A stretch of 64,000 nucleotides of DNA from Buddleja alternifolia (GCA_019426215.1 WHWC01000156.1:61999-125998); one strand, 5' to 3'. Counted from the stretch's first letter, positions 21,945-33,264 are shown. Program-made: numbers and translations. The notes: generated by a model from the sequence alone, not told the origin.

Positions 21945-24269
21945 TTAAACTCTTCCAGGCCTTTTCAAGCAGTCAGGATGTACCACCTGAATTGTCTGTA
22001 TTTCAGCAGGAATGTTCCAATTGGATATACGAGAAATAGGGTATATGGTTCTGTCATATTCCATTGCCCACGAAAATTTTGTGTACAATTCTGAACATAG
22101 AGATTCCAATTCTTCGCCGTCAGAAGGGAATTTTGAAAATGTGGATATCGCGTGTGCACAAGGGATCTGGTCAATGTCAAAAAATCGGCAACTACATGTT
22201 TTATTCCGGAGGTAAACATAGAATTCATCAGCATCCAAACTCCCAATGCGTCTGACAACATATTCACATGTCATCTTATTTATTTCAACGACTCTAAAAA
22301 AACTGGAATCATGTTTCCTTGCATGCAATGTTGTTTCAACATTTGGAGTAAGGACTTGTGACGATCCACCCTCTAATGCTTCGTTGTGGTGGTTATTAAA
22401 CCACCTAGATATTAACTTCACAATCTAATCCAACATAATTACCACCGGAAGAGTTCTAGCTTTAACCAATACAACATTAATTGACTTAACTCCGTTCGAA
22501 GTTAAAATATTGTATCGTGAACATTTAAAGAAGCACCTGGCTCAACGCTCCTTTACAAGGAGAAATTCTAGCATATATTCATGAAACTTGACACATGTAG
22601 GAGGTTGATTTTTTGTTAGGTCATCAAAACATTTATCGAACTCTTGAACATTATATGCTTCAACGCAACCCATGAACTTCGACACCACACTGTCCCTATG
22701 TTCATTTCTATTTTTACTACCCCTGCCTGTATTAACGTGAGTCCTAGATACACTGTCTTAACTAATTTTATGATGCTTGCGTTTTTGTATGAAATGATGA
22801 CAAGATCTTCAGAATCTGGTATGACCTCGATAAGCTTATCCAAGTACCATTTCCAAGTCGAATAGCTTTCATTTTTCACTACACCAAACGCAAGGGGATA
22901 TTGATGTTTGTTACCATCTTGGGCAGTGCAAACTAATAACACACCCTTGAATTTGGTCTTTAAGTGTGTGCCATCAATAACAATAACCTTCCTCAAGAAC
23001 TCGAAACCTTCAATGCATGCCCCTAATGCAAAAAATAAAGGCACAAACTTGTCATCCGCATCTGTAACACAGTGAGTAACTGTACCAGGATTCATCTCCT
23101 TCAACACATGCAAAAAACTCAGAATTTTTCCATAACTCTCACCCGGATCACCCATGAGAGTACTTAAAGCTAATGCTTTACCCCACAAAACTTTATGGTA
23201 AGAAACATCAATGCCATCCTTCGTCATAAGGTCAACTATTGTCTTTGGCCGCTGTGTATCATATTGAGATGGATAAGTCTTCAATAACATATCACAAACC
23301 ATCCTTGCGGTACTCTTTTCTTTACTGTTATCCACTGAAGGTGAGCATGTGTGGATTCTATTATGAGAGCGTAGGGTGAAAACATCTAACCCTCTGGTCG
23401 TTGCCGCACGCAAACTCCAGTTACAATCCTCGACTCTACACTTAAAACAGTATGCGACCTTTGTTGTCTTAACAATCCTATAATGGAAAGTTACCTTCAA
23501 CGAAGCAGCCACAACCAAATCCAACACCTCAGCTTTGCTTCTGAATTCATGTCCAATCGGCAGATCTATACCATCATCAAAACTGAAGGTTTCACTAATC
23601 TCAATAGGAGCCGATTCAAGATTAAGAGATGGAAGAATTGGACTCGAGTCACACTTTCAAAAGTAGGAGCTGTTCGTTTCACAGGAGTTGGTCAAAAGCT
23701 ATCGATATGGGTGGAGACGTTGGCTTTTCTAAAACACCACCCGCCCGACCAGGGGCAGATGTAAAGTTGTCAACCGAATTGACATCAACATAAGTATCAG
23801 AATCCTCATTAACGGATTTCGGATGGTCTATATATGGGAAGCCACCATCACCATTCTCAACAAAATCATTTTCAACATTAGTGCAAAAAATGTTATCTTC
23901 AACAGAAATCGTCTTTTTAATAAGCTCAACATGGAGAATGCTTCTACGTTTTGATAGCCGACATTGGTCCATAAGATAATACCTTAAATCAAAATCGTCG
24001 ACTACATATATAGGGGTTAAACATTTATAGGACAAAGGGATATAACTCACTTTAATGTCACACCCATCCCTTTTAAAAAGAGCCCTTTGAAATATACAAT
24101 CATGAAAATTGGAAATTGTTACCGTGTTAAGATCATCGCCCTCTCCTCCAATTATTGTGTTAATCAATGCAGAATTATTATTTGAAATCCATTCATATGC
24201 TCCACCAACGTATCCATCTTTCATCTGCCACTTACCATCATATTGATAGTATAATAGATTATCTGACAT
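21945..24269 (-). pseudogene. MuDR/MULE transposase pseudogene (MURA-like)
   Basis: Domains in order on the minus strand: a 196-codon N-terminal part starting MSDNLLYYQYDG at 24269; a MuDR-type DNA-binding region with a C-x4-C...H-x3-H-x-C zinc motif (CRVEDC ... HNRIHTC, about 23440-23340); the MULE catalytic core (VIVIDGTHLKTKFKG, then YPLAFGVVKNESYSTW); and a C-terminal SWIM zinc finger (TCSCRFFDIDQIPCAH, about 22200-22150). Damage: the frame breaks between 23700 and 23640, shifts again near 22680, and meets a TAG near 22430. The second catalytic Asp, normally in a SDRHASI-type motif, is Tyr (ISYKNASI), and the usual His there is Asn. The gene would supply the cut-and-paste activity of the element but is inactive. 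Confidence 0.85.
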
Positions 24270-24419
24270 TTTCTACAAAATTGGAACATGAAAAAAAGGC
24301 ACATAATTTATGCAAGCAATTAGAATAATTTCATAATTTATTCAACTCTAAACACATTCCATTTAACATATAATACTCTTAACAAATTCAATTTAACATT
24401 CCATTTTAACATTTTAATG

Positions 24420-25095
24420 GGCATATCGGATAAACTATCAAAAAACCCATATTATGTTGTTTTAATAATGAACAAATATACCTATTATTCGGCTCGATTG
24501 CATACCGATTGCACCTCCAAAAACTACAGAAATCGATTTGGAATCGTCAAATTGAAGTCTTCGGCAAAACAGGACAACAATGACGCCAGTCTTCTATGGA
24601 AAACATCAACCAGTTTTAGAGAATTTGGAATCAATTGAAGAACCCTAATTCAAAAACCCTACCAATTGCACCTCCAAAAACTACAAAAATCAAATTCGAA
24701 ACGTCAAATTGCATTTTTCTCTGGGAAACAATGGTGCGACTTTTCTCTAAGTGAAGGCAAGCTTGTGGGCTTCATAGTAAGCAGACGAGGAATTGAGATC
24801 GAGCAAAGATCAAAGCAATTGTAGAGATGCCTCCTCCCAAGAATATCAGGCAAGTCCAATAGTGAGGCAATGGCGCGACTCTTCTTTGCGAAAAAAAAAT
24901 TTGCAACCTTCAGCGACATTGGACAACAATGTCGCAAGTCTTCTCTGGGAAATACGAATCAATTGTAAAGAAATTGGAATCAATTGAATTGAAGAACCCT
25001 AATTGAAGAAACCTAATTGAAGAATCTGATTTGGACGTTTTGGGGGGAAACTGGCAGAAATCCTAATTGAATTGAAGAACCCTAATTGGCAGCAA
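24420..25095. repeat. Subterminal repeats in the transposase leader
   Basis: Phrases such as ttgcacctccaaaaactaca, gacaacaatg(a/t)cgc, gtcttctctgggaaa and attgaagaaccctaattgaa recur two to four times. They lie between the transposase ATG and the right inverted repeat, where MULEs often carry promoter and transposase-binding repeats. Confidence 0.55.
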
Positions 25096-25364
25096 TGCAA
25101 TTTCATTTTATGCAGCCCGTTTCTGATTTTTTTTAATTGAAAGTCATGAAAGGCTAATTTAGACATTTACAAAGTCCTGATTTTTATTTTCTTTTATTAC
25201 ATATTTTTAGTAAGGGTATGATAGAAATTTCACAAATGCTGAATTTTTCTTTTGTTTTATTTCTGTGCCTTAATAAGGGCATTTGTGTACTTTCCATCTA
25301 ATGGGTCCAATATGGGACATTCAATGCAAGACCTTATGCAATTTGCAAGGCCTTGTGCAATTTT

Positions 25365-25417
25365 GGACTGCTTTTGCAACCTTCCCCTAATTTGGGGGGA
25401 TAGTTACAAAAGTAGTC
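25365..25417 (-). repeat. Right terminal inverted repeat of the MULE
   Basis: Reads inward on the minus strand from gactacttttgtaac and pairs with 9394-9446. It is followed by tcaaattga, a near match to the left flank. Confidence 0.5.
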
Positions 25418-25980
25418 TCAAATTGAGAAGGCTTTGCAAATTAAAACCTCCACTGTTGTTTTTTATATTTGTTTATTTTTTGCGGCTAAATGGGTGAATT
25501 TATTCAAAATATTCTTAAATAGTAACACCTTTGTCAATTCCCTTATTCTATTGCACATTTAAAGATTTACAAATCAAATTCCTTATTCTTAAGAATAACA
25601 CATTTAATCCTTTAATTTTTAAATTTGATTTATTTAGTCCAGAACGACAATAAATAAAAGTAATTACAAAAATTAAAAATAATTAACATAATTAAACAGA
25701 ATAATTATTGAAATTAAACAGCGTTACTGTACTCTTTTTAGATTATGAATTAAAACTCACATTTTATCATTCTCAAGTAAGAGGGTTGTTTCGAGAATCC
25801 GATTGCTTCATCAACGAAGACTTATATTAGAAAGAAATGAAGTACATGTCTTACTCTTTTGAAATTTAAAATATAAACTTAATTCATTTTAAAATTTTAA
25901 ACTCTGTAACCTTGATATGATAAATAGCTCGAAAATGCCTTTCTGATGTGGAAGATCAGATTAAACTGCGACCACAGATC
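25418..25980. other. AT-rich spacer with no gene
   Basis: Nothing coding or clearly repetitive is seen between the right end of the MULE and the possible pararetrovirus segment. Confidence 0.4.
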
Positions 25981-26449
25981 ATACTTAGAATACTCAAACT
26001 CTAATACCAGATTGCTTTACATACATTGGGGGGAATTATCCCGGACATTTTGTCTCTCAACCTGTAACACCGAGAAGGTAAACAAAATCTTCAAAGCAGT
26101 ACCAAATATTATTGAAAATAATAATTTATACAGCGGAAACATATTTTTGAGACAATGAAAGGGCAGAAGGTTAATGCATTTCATCATCATTTATTTTTTA
26201 TTTGGTTTTTAAGCATTTTTAATGTTTTTGTATTTTTTGACTTTGCGAGATTATAACATTTTTAAATAGTAGGGGAATCCCGTCCCTGAGGGTAGTTTAC
26301 TCACTATGCATAATTATAAAGCATAAAAACTTACAAGATATATTGCACACAAAGAAGATTTTTTATTACAGAAAAGATGGAGAGATTTTTTAGCAACCAA
26401 TAAGTGTGGGTTGGAGAATGTTAAGGGGCGATGTTTTCAAATGAGGGGA

Positions 26450-26470
26450 GAGATCCTTTTATAGGTCTCG
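26450..26470 (-). promoter_or_regulatory. TATA-box promoter candidate
   Basis: On the minus strand, CCTATAAAAGG lies downstream of the 235-codon frame and is followed by a pyrimidine-rich start region (TCTCTCCCCTC). Confidence 0.4.
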
Positions 26471-26806
26471 GAATTGAAAAAATAATTGCAACAAACTTAA
26501 ATAAAAACTTACATCCGCAGCAGGTAGCTGGTAAATCTACAGTGCTGCCATTATTGTATGAACAGTAATTACCAATAATGTCACATGCAGCCAAACTAAA
26601 ATAAAGTAAATAGTAAAAAGGTTGCTGAAACTTTAAATGCTGTTTGCATGAGTTGACCCTTGACTTTACTTTTTTTGTCTTATAGCTGAATTATTGCTCC
26701 TTGGTGAACTATTGCTGTTTAAAGTCTTAAATGCCTTTGCTGGATTATGAACTTCCTATTCCTGAGCTTGATACTCCAAAGTCTAGCGCATATGCAGGAG
26801 GACATT

Positions 26807-27535
26807 CTACACTTGTAATGCTTTAGTTCCTTGAAACCATATTCGATGATAAACTTGATCCTTAGTTGGGATGAAAATACTATGATGACGTTCTTGAAAC
26901 AAAAGTTGAAACCTTGTAGCTGACTCCGTATTTAGCATATATCTTCGTGAATCTTTTCGACGAGTTTCTACGGCTAATTTCATTTCTGCTGTGTCTGAAA
27001 TGAGATTTATTGCTTCGTGTAATAACCAGAATGCTACTGAAAGGGGTGCGGCTCTTTTTTCAAAAGATTCATGAATCCAATAAAATGAGTGACCCATTTG
27101 AACTCCGGATTTTACCCAAATTGGTGGTATGGCTGTGACTTCGATTCGTAGAATACCTATTCCTCTACTCAGCCGGAGGCTTACTGCGTCTGTCAAATGT
27201 CTTCCTAATTTTTTAACTTGGTCTAAATCAGTAACATATAGTCTCGATACAAAACCATAGTCTAGAACCTGTGCTATAGTGATAAAAATGTCTTCTATCC
27301 ATTCTTCTTGAAAAATTGAAGTATCTATCTGAATATTTGACCATGAAATATACCTTGCAGTATAAAATTTTTGAGTTCCTTGCTGTTTGATTGACTCTCC
27401 TTTCCATGGTAATAGGGTAGTGGTAGGTAATATTCTTTCTATTTTAGTTGTCACAATTAATTGAGCTACCTTTAACATTTTTCTATAGAAAGACCTTCTG
27501 CTTTTAGCCAAATCATATCCTGTAATCCTTTAATA
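26807..27535 (-). CDS. Unidentified protein, about 235 aa
   Basis: A single open frame without internal stops on the minus strand. There is no clear ATG at its upstream end; the open part begins after ITGYDLAKSRR near 27535, so a start or acceptor site is missing or lies in decayed sequence. Recognisable features are a basic N-terminal helix-like stretch (SRRSFYRKMLKVAQLI) and a segment with several Trp and aromatic residues (YISWSNIQIDTSIFQEEWIED). No catalytic motif is evident. It sits just upstream of a TATA box and a primer-site-like sequence on the same strand, which is why a viral origin is considered. Confidence 0.4.
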
Positions 27536-28267
27536 TTATATAATTTATATGGCGTATCGGATATGTATCCGAGCCGGATCCGTTTGTATCCATATCCCCC
27601 CATTATCCGACACTGTATTTCGTGAATTTTAGGAGTATCCATGCATCATAGTGGCATAAGATCCCATGTGATAAACTAAACCTGGGCCAAACTAACTCGG
27701 GTTAAGTTTTTTTGGTAGTGCCCTTTTGTGTTCTATTTTTTTATGCATGCTCTTCCTTTTTTGTATTTTTTGGATTTTTTTTAATTATAAATGTCTGTTT
27801 GAATGCATTTTTTTTATATTGAATTGACACAAATATGATTTTGTATTAAATTTATCATTTTAATAATTTATAAAGTCTTTATAAATTTGAAATCTTCCTC
27901 TTCCTCATACAATAATTATCCCAAGAAAATAATCAACGAAAATTCTGGTAATTGCTTTAACATCAAAGATAGAAAAAACGACATCAAAGTCATTAAATAT
28001 TCTATTTTTCTTCAATATATTGTAGCAGGTGGTTCATACTTCGATGAATATGTTTTTCATTGATAATACTTATAAAACACTTCCTAACTATGATTGAAAT
28101 TATTCTCCTTAATAACAATGAAACTGGATAAAAGATAAAAGGTAGTGGGAAGTTGCATGCAGTTAGTGGGATAATTGCCAAGGTTTATTAGACGGCCAGA
28201 AAAAGAAAAAAAACAGGAAGTTAAGAAAAGTAAAAAGAAATAAAAAATGGATAAAAACAAAAAAATG
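27536..28267. other. Spacer with no gene
   Basis: AT-rich, with homopolymer runs. Nothing coding is seen. Confidence 0.4.
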
Positions 28268-28323
28268 ACAGACCAAATATATATATATATATTTTGGTTT
28301 TCCAAATGTATCCCCACAGTCGA

Positions 28324-28652
28324 TGATACAAACATTGAAGCCCAAGAAGACACAACTCCTAAAGACAAGCCCAAACGTATTAAACAAAAGCCCAGCTGGT
28401 GGAAAGACTATAGGCCCTTTTAGAATAAGATAGGTATATTAGATATTTTGAGTTTTGAATTAAAATCAATTATAGTACAGCTGTCATAGGATCCGGCTAT
28501 GAGGCCTGGTGTACTGTATTTAACAAACTGAGTGGAATGAGAAAAGGGCAGAAAAAAATTGTTTCAAATATTGTCTTCTTCCTCACGTAAATTTCTGGAG
28601 TTTTTCTTATCCTTTTCCTCAAATCAAAGGATTATCTCGTCCATAGCTATCA
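28324..28652 (+). repeat. 5' LTR of the chromovirus
   Basis: Starts TGATACAAACATTG and ends CCATAGCTATCA, followed by the primer-site candidate ttggtgctctcg (28654-28665). I did not identify the primer tRNA. Confidence 0.95.
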
Positions 28653-28674
28653 ATTGGTGCTCTCGTTCACCTCA

Positions 28675-31600
28675 ATGCCTCCTAACCAAGCTCTCACAGA
28701 TTCCATTGCAGCCCTCACCGAGAAAATCACTGAACTTCAAACCAGTTTCGATCTCCGCCATGATACCCTCTCCGCCGTCGTTTCAGATCTACAAACCAAA
28801 CTCGCCTCCCTTCCCACCCATACAGCCGGCCCATCCACCACTCCACCTCCGGCTTTGAATCCGACGCCCTCTTTTCACATTCCGACCTTCCCCACCACTC
28901 CTCATACACTTCCACCACCACAGCTTAAACCACCCAAAATCACTCTTCCCCTATTCGATGGTACAGCGCCGTTGGATTGGATTTTTCAGGCTGACCATTA
29001 TTTTCGATTTTATCAAGTTCCGCCGGAACAACGGTTAGATGGCGCTGCATTTTATATGACCGGTGAGGCCTTAAGCTGGTTCAAATGGATGTTCTCGAAC
29101 CATCAGTTATCAACCTGGGAAAATTTTATTCGGGCCCTCGAAATCCGTTTCGGCCCGTCGTCTTTTGAAAACCACCAAGCGTCCCTCTTCAAGTTACGTC
29201 AAACATCCACCGTCTCGGAATACCAGGCTCAGTTCGAACGGATCTGCAATCGGGTTGTGGGTCTACCTCCCGAAGCCGTGCTTAACTGCTTTATTTCGGG
29301 TTTACGAGTCGATATTCAACGGGAGCTCGCTGTGTTACAGCCCCATTCAATATCTCAAGCTATTGGTTTAGCTAAACTGCTTGAATCAAAATCCCCACCT
29401 TCCAGAAGCCCATTTCAGAATTTTCACTCAAAACCTTCACCAAATAATCACCTCCCTTTACTGCCATCTCCCCCACCTAAACCACCATTCCCTATTAAAC
29501 GCCTCTCCCCTTCCGAGATGCAAGAACGACGCTCGAAGGGGCTTTGCTTTAACTGTGACGAAAAATTTCACCCGGGCCACCGTTGTAAATCTAGCCCGTT
29601 CCTTCTTCTTCTTGCCGGTAACGAACCAGATTCTTCCATCCCTATTGATTCTGATTACACAGACCCGCTGACTACCATTCCAGATTCTTTTCCCCCTCTT
29701 CCGCCAGCTCATTTAATACCATCTCATACTGATCCGTCTCCCGACAACCCCTCACTATTTCATATATCCGAATACGCCTTCACGGGTCAACCATCTCCTC
29801 GGACCCTTCGTCTATCGGGGTGTTTAAACGGTCTATCCGTCACTATTTTAATCGACTCGGGAAGTTCACATAATATTCTCCAACCTCGTATTGCATCCTT
29901 TCTGAAATTACCTATTGAAGCTACGCCAAACTTCACTGTTTTAGTTGGTAACGGGGAGTCACTCCAAGGAATGGGTTGTTGCCATAATATTGCACTTAAT
30001 ATTCAAAATCATCAATTCTCAATTCCTTTTTATGTTATCCCCATTCATGGGGCAGATGTTGTATTAGGCATTCAGTGGCTTCAAACATTAGGCCCAATAC
30101 TTTCTGATTTTGCAATCCCCTCAATGTCTTTTAATTATAATGGTGAATGGATTACATTATTGGGCCTTACACAACCCACGGCTACCTCATCATCTTTTCA
30201 TCAATTATGTCGCCTAATAAACACAGATTCTATTGCCTCCTTCCACTCTCTTGTCATGCTACCCACTGACTCATGCCTTGAAAACCCACTTCCTGATTCT
30301 ATATCAACTCTGTCTCTCGACCTCCAACAACTCCTACAGCATTTTGCTTCCCTTTTCACCATTCCCCACGGGTTACCCCCTAATCGTGCTTATGACCATC
30401 ATATTCATCTTTTACCCAACTCTACCCCGGTCAATGTGAAACCATACCGTTACCCACATTGCCAAAAGATAGCTATGGCTGAGTTAATTGCTGAGATGTT
30501 GCGGGACGGGATAATTAAGCCCAGTACCAGCCCTTTTTCATCCCCCGTTCTTTTAGTAAAGAAAAAAGACGGTACGTGGCGTTTTTGTGTTGATTATCGT
30601 GCTTTAAATGCTCTTACTATTCGTGACCGTTTTCCTATTCCTAATGTTGATGAATTGTTAGATGAATTACATGGTGCTACTATTTTTACTAAACTTGATC
30701 TTCGTTCCGGATATCACCAAATCCGACTTGCTTCCGACGATGTCCACAAAACAGCTTTTCGTACTATTGATGGTCATTTTGAGTTTCTCGTTATGCCATT
30801 CGGGCTTCGTAATGCACCCTCTACTTTTCAGGCGGCAATGAACGATTTATTTCGCACTATTTTACATAAATTTGTTCTAGTTTTTTTTGATGATATTTTG
30901 GTGTTTAGCTCCACCTGGCAGGAGCACTTATCTCATCTTTCTCAGGTTTTTCAATTATTGGCTGACAATCAGTTTTATCTTAAGTTCTCTAAGTGCACCT
31001 TTGGGGCATTTACTGTCGACTATTTGGGCCATGTTATTTCAGCCCAAGGGGTAGAGGCAGATCCGACAAAAATTACAGCGATACTAAATTGGCCTACCCC
31101 TAAAACAGTCACGGCACTACGTGGATTTCTGGGCCTAACGGGCTACTATCGACGCTTTGTTCGTCATTATGCGTCGATAGCCGGCCCATTGACCGAATTA
31201 TTGAAAACTGATGCTTTTACATGGAATTCTCAAGCTACTGCTGCTTTTACACAATTGAAATTTGCCATGACTACTCTACCAGTGTTGCGACTTCCCAACT
31301 TCGCTATCCCCTTTGATCTACACACGGATGCCTCGGGTGTGGCTGTCGGAGCGGTTCTATCCCAAGAATCTCGCCCCCTTGCGTTCTTTAGCAAAAAGAT
31401 GTGTCCTCGGCTGCAATCTTCTTCCACCTATGCTCGCAAAATGTTTGCTATCACCGAGGCTGTTAAGAAATGGAGACAATATCTGTTAGGACGCCAATTT
31501 CGGATATTCACGGATCAACAAAGTCTAAGAAGTTTACTGACTCAACAAATTCAGACCCCAGAACAGCAAAAGTGGCTTACCAAACTGTTGGGCTTCGATT

Positions 31601-33264
31601 ATGTTATTATTTACAAGCCGGGACGCCAGAATTGTGTTGCCGACGCCTTATCTCGTATTCCTTGGGAATCTGACAACACGCACTTCGCCATCTCCAGCCC
31701 CACGTTTTCCATTATTGGAGATCTACAGGCTTTCTATACCACCAACTCCACAGGTCAACAACTTTATGCTAAGCTGCAAACAGACACTCAGATGCAACAA
31801 GTATTTCAGTCTATCAATGGTATACTTTACTATAAACAGCGCATCTTTGTACCTAAAGCCTCGGGATTACAAAGCACCCTACTTACCGAATTCCATGATA
31901 CACCAACCGCCGGCCATTCCGGTATTCAAGCAACCTTCAGCCGCCTCGCCGCTTCATTTTATTGGCCCGGAATGAAATCCGACATTCGCACCTACATCCA
32001 AAAATGCCATATTTGTCAACAAGTTAAAAGTGCTACACATAAACCCTATGGTACTCTACATCCATTACCAATTCCGAATCAGATATGGGAGGATCTTAGT
32101 ATGGATTTCGTGACACATTTACCTCCTTCCGCCAATAAAACAGCCATTTGGGTGATCGTCGATCGATTGTCCAAGTACGCCCACTTCATTGCCTTACCGA
32201 GACAGTATTCCGCCTCATCTCTAGCACCCATTTTTGCAGTCGAAATTGTACGGCTACACGGTATACCAAAATCCATTGTGAGTGATCGAGATAGAATATT
32301 TTTGAGCACATTTTGGCGTCAATTATTTAAAACTCAAGGTACCAAATTAGCCATTAGCAGTGCATACCATCCTCAAACGGATGGCCAAACTGAAGTATTG
32401 AACCGATGTTTGGAGAATTATCTTCGTTGTTTCACCGGAGATCATCCGAAACTTTGGTCCCGTTTCCTCCACTTGGCTGAATTTTGGTACAATACAGCCG
32501 CACATTCTGCTATAGGCATGTCTCCTTTTCAGGCAATCTATGGCCGGCCACCGCCATCCATACCTTCCTACACCGCGGGGTCAACACCAGTAGCTTCTCT
32601 CGAGGATTCCTTGCGCATACGCCAACATCTTTTGGCAGATCTCAAACTCAATCTACAGAAAGCCCGTCAACGGATGCAAGATCAGGCTAATAAACACAGA
32701 TCGGACAAAGAATTCACAGTGGGTGATTGGGTTTACCTTCGTTTACAACCCTATCGCCAGATCTCGATCGCCAAACGCCATACCAACAAGCTGAGCCGCC
32801 GTTACTTTGGCCCTTTTCAAATACTCCGCCGCATCGGCGCTGTCGCCTACGAACTGGATCTACCGCAGGAAAGTCGAATCCATCCCGTCTTTCACATTTC
32901 CCTTCTGAAACCGTGTCATGGACAGCCACCACAGCAAATCTCGTCTCTACCTCCGATGATTACAACTACAACACCGTCGCTGCAGCCTCTGAAGATTTTG
33001 GATGCCCGTACTGTTAAGAAGAAATCTGGACTAGAGAAACAAGTTTTGGTCAAATGGGATATGTTGTCTGAAGAAGAAAGTACATGGGAACCCTTATCCC
33101 TCTTCCAACGTTCTTTTCCACTCTTTGACCTTGAGGACAAGGCCAATCTCGATGGACCGGGTATTGATACAAACATTGAAGCCCAAGAAGACACAACTCC
33201 TAAAGACAAGCCCAAACGTATTAAACAAAAGCCCAGCTGGTGGAAAGACTATAGGCCCTTTTAG
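28675..33264 (+). CDS. Gag-Pol polyprotein of the chromovirus (1529 aa)
   Basis: Encodes everything for reverse transcription and integration. The first ATG is 28675 (MPPNQALTD). By residue from that Met: Gag core about 90-240 (SWFKWMFSNH region); zinc knuckle C-x2-C-x4-H-x4-C about 291-304 (CFNCDEKFHPGHRC); aspartic protease about 391-400 (LIDSGSSHN); RT about 590-780 with KLDLRSGYHQIR and the catalytic FFDD (YxDD-type) near 737-740; RNase H about 880-950 (HTDASGVAVGAVLS); integrase zinc finger about 1073-1115 (H...H...CHIC); and the DDE core with Asp in SMDFVTHLP, Asp in SDRDRIF and Glu in GQTEVLNRCLENY (about 1143-1248). The chromodomain is about 1440-1485 (VLVKWDMLSEEESTWEP). The last 33 codons and the stop lie inside the 3' LTR. 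No stop or frameshift interrupts it. Confidence 0.95.
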   Translation: MPPNQALTDSIAALTEKITELQTSFDLRHDTLSAVVSDLQTKLASLPTHTAGPSTTPPPALNPTPSFHIPTFPTTPHTLPPPQLKPPKITLPLFDGTAPLDWIFQADHYFRFYQVPPEQRLDGAAFYMTGEALSWFKWMFSNHQLSTWENFIRALEIRFGPSSFENHQASLFKLRQTSTVSEYQAQFERICNRVVGLPPEAVLNCFISGLRVDIQRELAVLQPHSISQAIGLAKLLESKSPPSRSPFQNFHSKPSPNNHLPLLPSPPPKPPFPIKRLSPSEMQERRSKGLCFNCDEKFHPGHRCKSSPFLLLLAGNEPDSSIPIDSDYTDPLTTIPDSFPPLPPAHLIPSHTDPSPDNPSLFHISEYAFTGQPSPRTLRLSGCLNGLSVTILIDSGSSHNILQPRIASFLKLPIEATPNFTVLVGNGESLQGMGCCHNIALNIQNHQFSIPFYVIPIHGADVVLGIQWLQTLGPILSDFAIPSMSFNYNGEWITLLGLTQPTATSSSFHQLCRLINTDSIASFHSLVMLPTDSCLENPLPDSISTLSLDLQQLLQHFASLFTIPHGLPPNRAYDHHIHLLPNSTPVNVKPYRYPHCQKIAMAELIAEMLRDGIIKPSTSPFSSPVLLVKKKDGTWRFCVDYRALNALTIRDRFPIPNVDELLDELHGATIFTKLDLRSGYHQIRLASDDVHKTAFRTIDGHFEFLVMPFGLRNAPSTFQAAMNDLFRTILHKFVLVFFDDILVFSSTWQEHLSHLSQVFQLLADNQFYLKFSKCTFGAFTVDYLGHVISAQGVEADPTKITAILNWPTPKTVTALRGFLGLTGYYRRFVRHYASIAGPLTELLKTDAFTWNSQATAAFTQLKFAMTTLPVLRLPNFAIPFDLHTDASGVAVGAVLSQESRPLAFFSKKMCPRLQSSSTYARKMFAITEAVKKWRQYLLGRQFRIFTDQQSLRSLLTQQIQTPEQQKWLTKLLGFDYVIIYKPGRQNCVADALSRIPWESDNTHFAISSPTFSIIGDLQAFYTTNSTGQQLYAKLQTDTQMQQVFQSINGILYYKQRIFVPKASGLQSTLLTEFHDTPTAGHSGIQATFSRLAASFYWPGMKSDIRTYIQKCHICQQVKSATHKPYGTLHPLPIPNQIWEDLSMDFVTHLPPSANKTAIWVIVDRLSKYAHFIALPRQYSASSLAPIFAVEIVRLHGIPKSIVSDRDRIFLSTFWRQLFKTQGTKLAISSAYHPQTDGQTEVLNRCLENYLRCFTGDHPKLWSRFLHLAEFWYNTAAHSAIGMSPFQAIYGRPPPSIPSYTAGSTPVASLEDSLRIRQHLLADLKLNLQKARQRMQDQANKHRSDKEFTVGDWVYLRLQPYRQISIAKRHTNKLSRRYFGPFQILRRIGAVAYELDLPQESRIHPVFHISLLKPCHGQPPQQISSLPPMITTTTPSLQPLKILDARTVKKKSGLEKQVLVKWDMLSEEESTWEPLSLFQRSFPLFDLEDKANLDGPGIDTNIEAQEDTTPKDKPKRIKQKPSWWKDYRPF

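Larger units (their letters stand above)
9394..25417. mobile_element. Composite Mutator-like element (MULE) with captured genes
   Basis: The left end (9394, ggctatttgcctaaagctcc) and the reverse complement of the right end (25417, gactacttttgtaactatcc) align over about 53 bp at roughly 68% identity, including aatttgggggaa/aattaggggaa and the shared agcaaaa...agtcc stretch. Both begin with G, as MULE ends often do. The flanks tcaatttaa (left) and tcaaattga (right) match at 7 of 9 positions, as expected of an old 9-bp target duplication. Inside, in order, are a DUF1985-Ulp1 pseudogene (plus), a repeat block, an F-box/FBD pseudogene (plus), an unknown gene (minus), a second repeat block and a MuDR transposase pseudogene (minus). 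Two LTR insertions enlarge it. The transposase is broken, so the copy cannot move by itself. The block from 16.0 to 21.7 kb could be a separate nested element. Confidence 0.55.
25985..27535 (-). mobile_element. Possible endogenous pararetrovirus remnant
   Basis: The minus strand shows an order expected near the genome junction of plant pararetroviruses (Caulimoviridae): an open frame (27535 to 26807, about 235 residues), then a TATA box near 26460 (CCTATAAAAGG), then a leader of about 430 nt, and then a sequence resembling the initiator-Met tRNA primer site with two changes (CTGGTATTAGAG, about 26010). I could not assign the protein to a family. It is basic at the N-terminus, rich in Ile/Leu/Trp, without clear membrane segments or RT motifs. 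No reverse transcriptase or movement protein is seen. It could also be an unrelated retroelement piece or an orphan gene. Confidence 0.33.

Noticed and set aside
28084..28387. Minus-strand frames of 74 and 96 codons
   Set aside because: They cover homopolymer runs and part of an LTR; Phe/Leu-rich low complexity.
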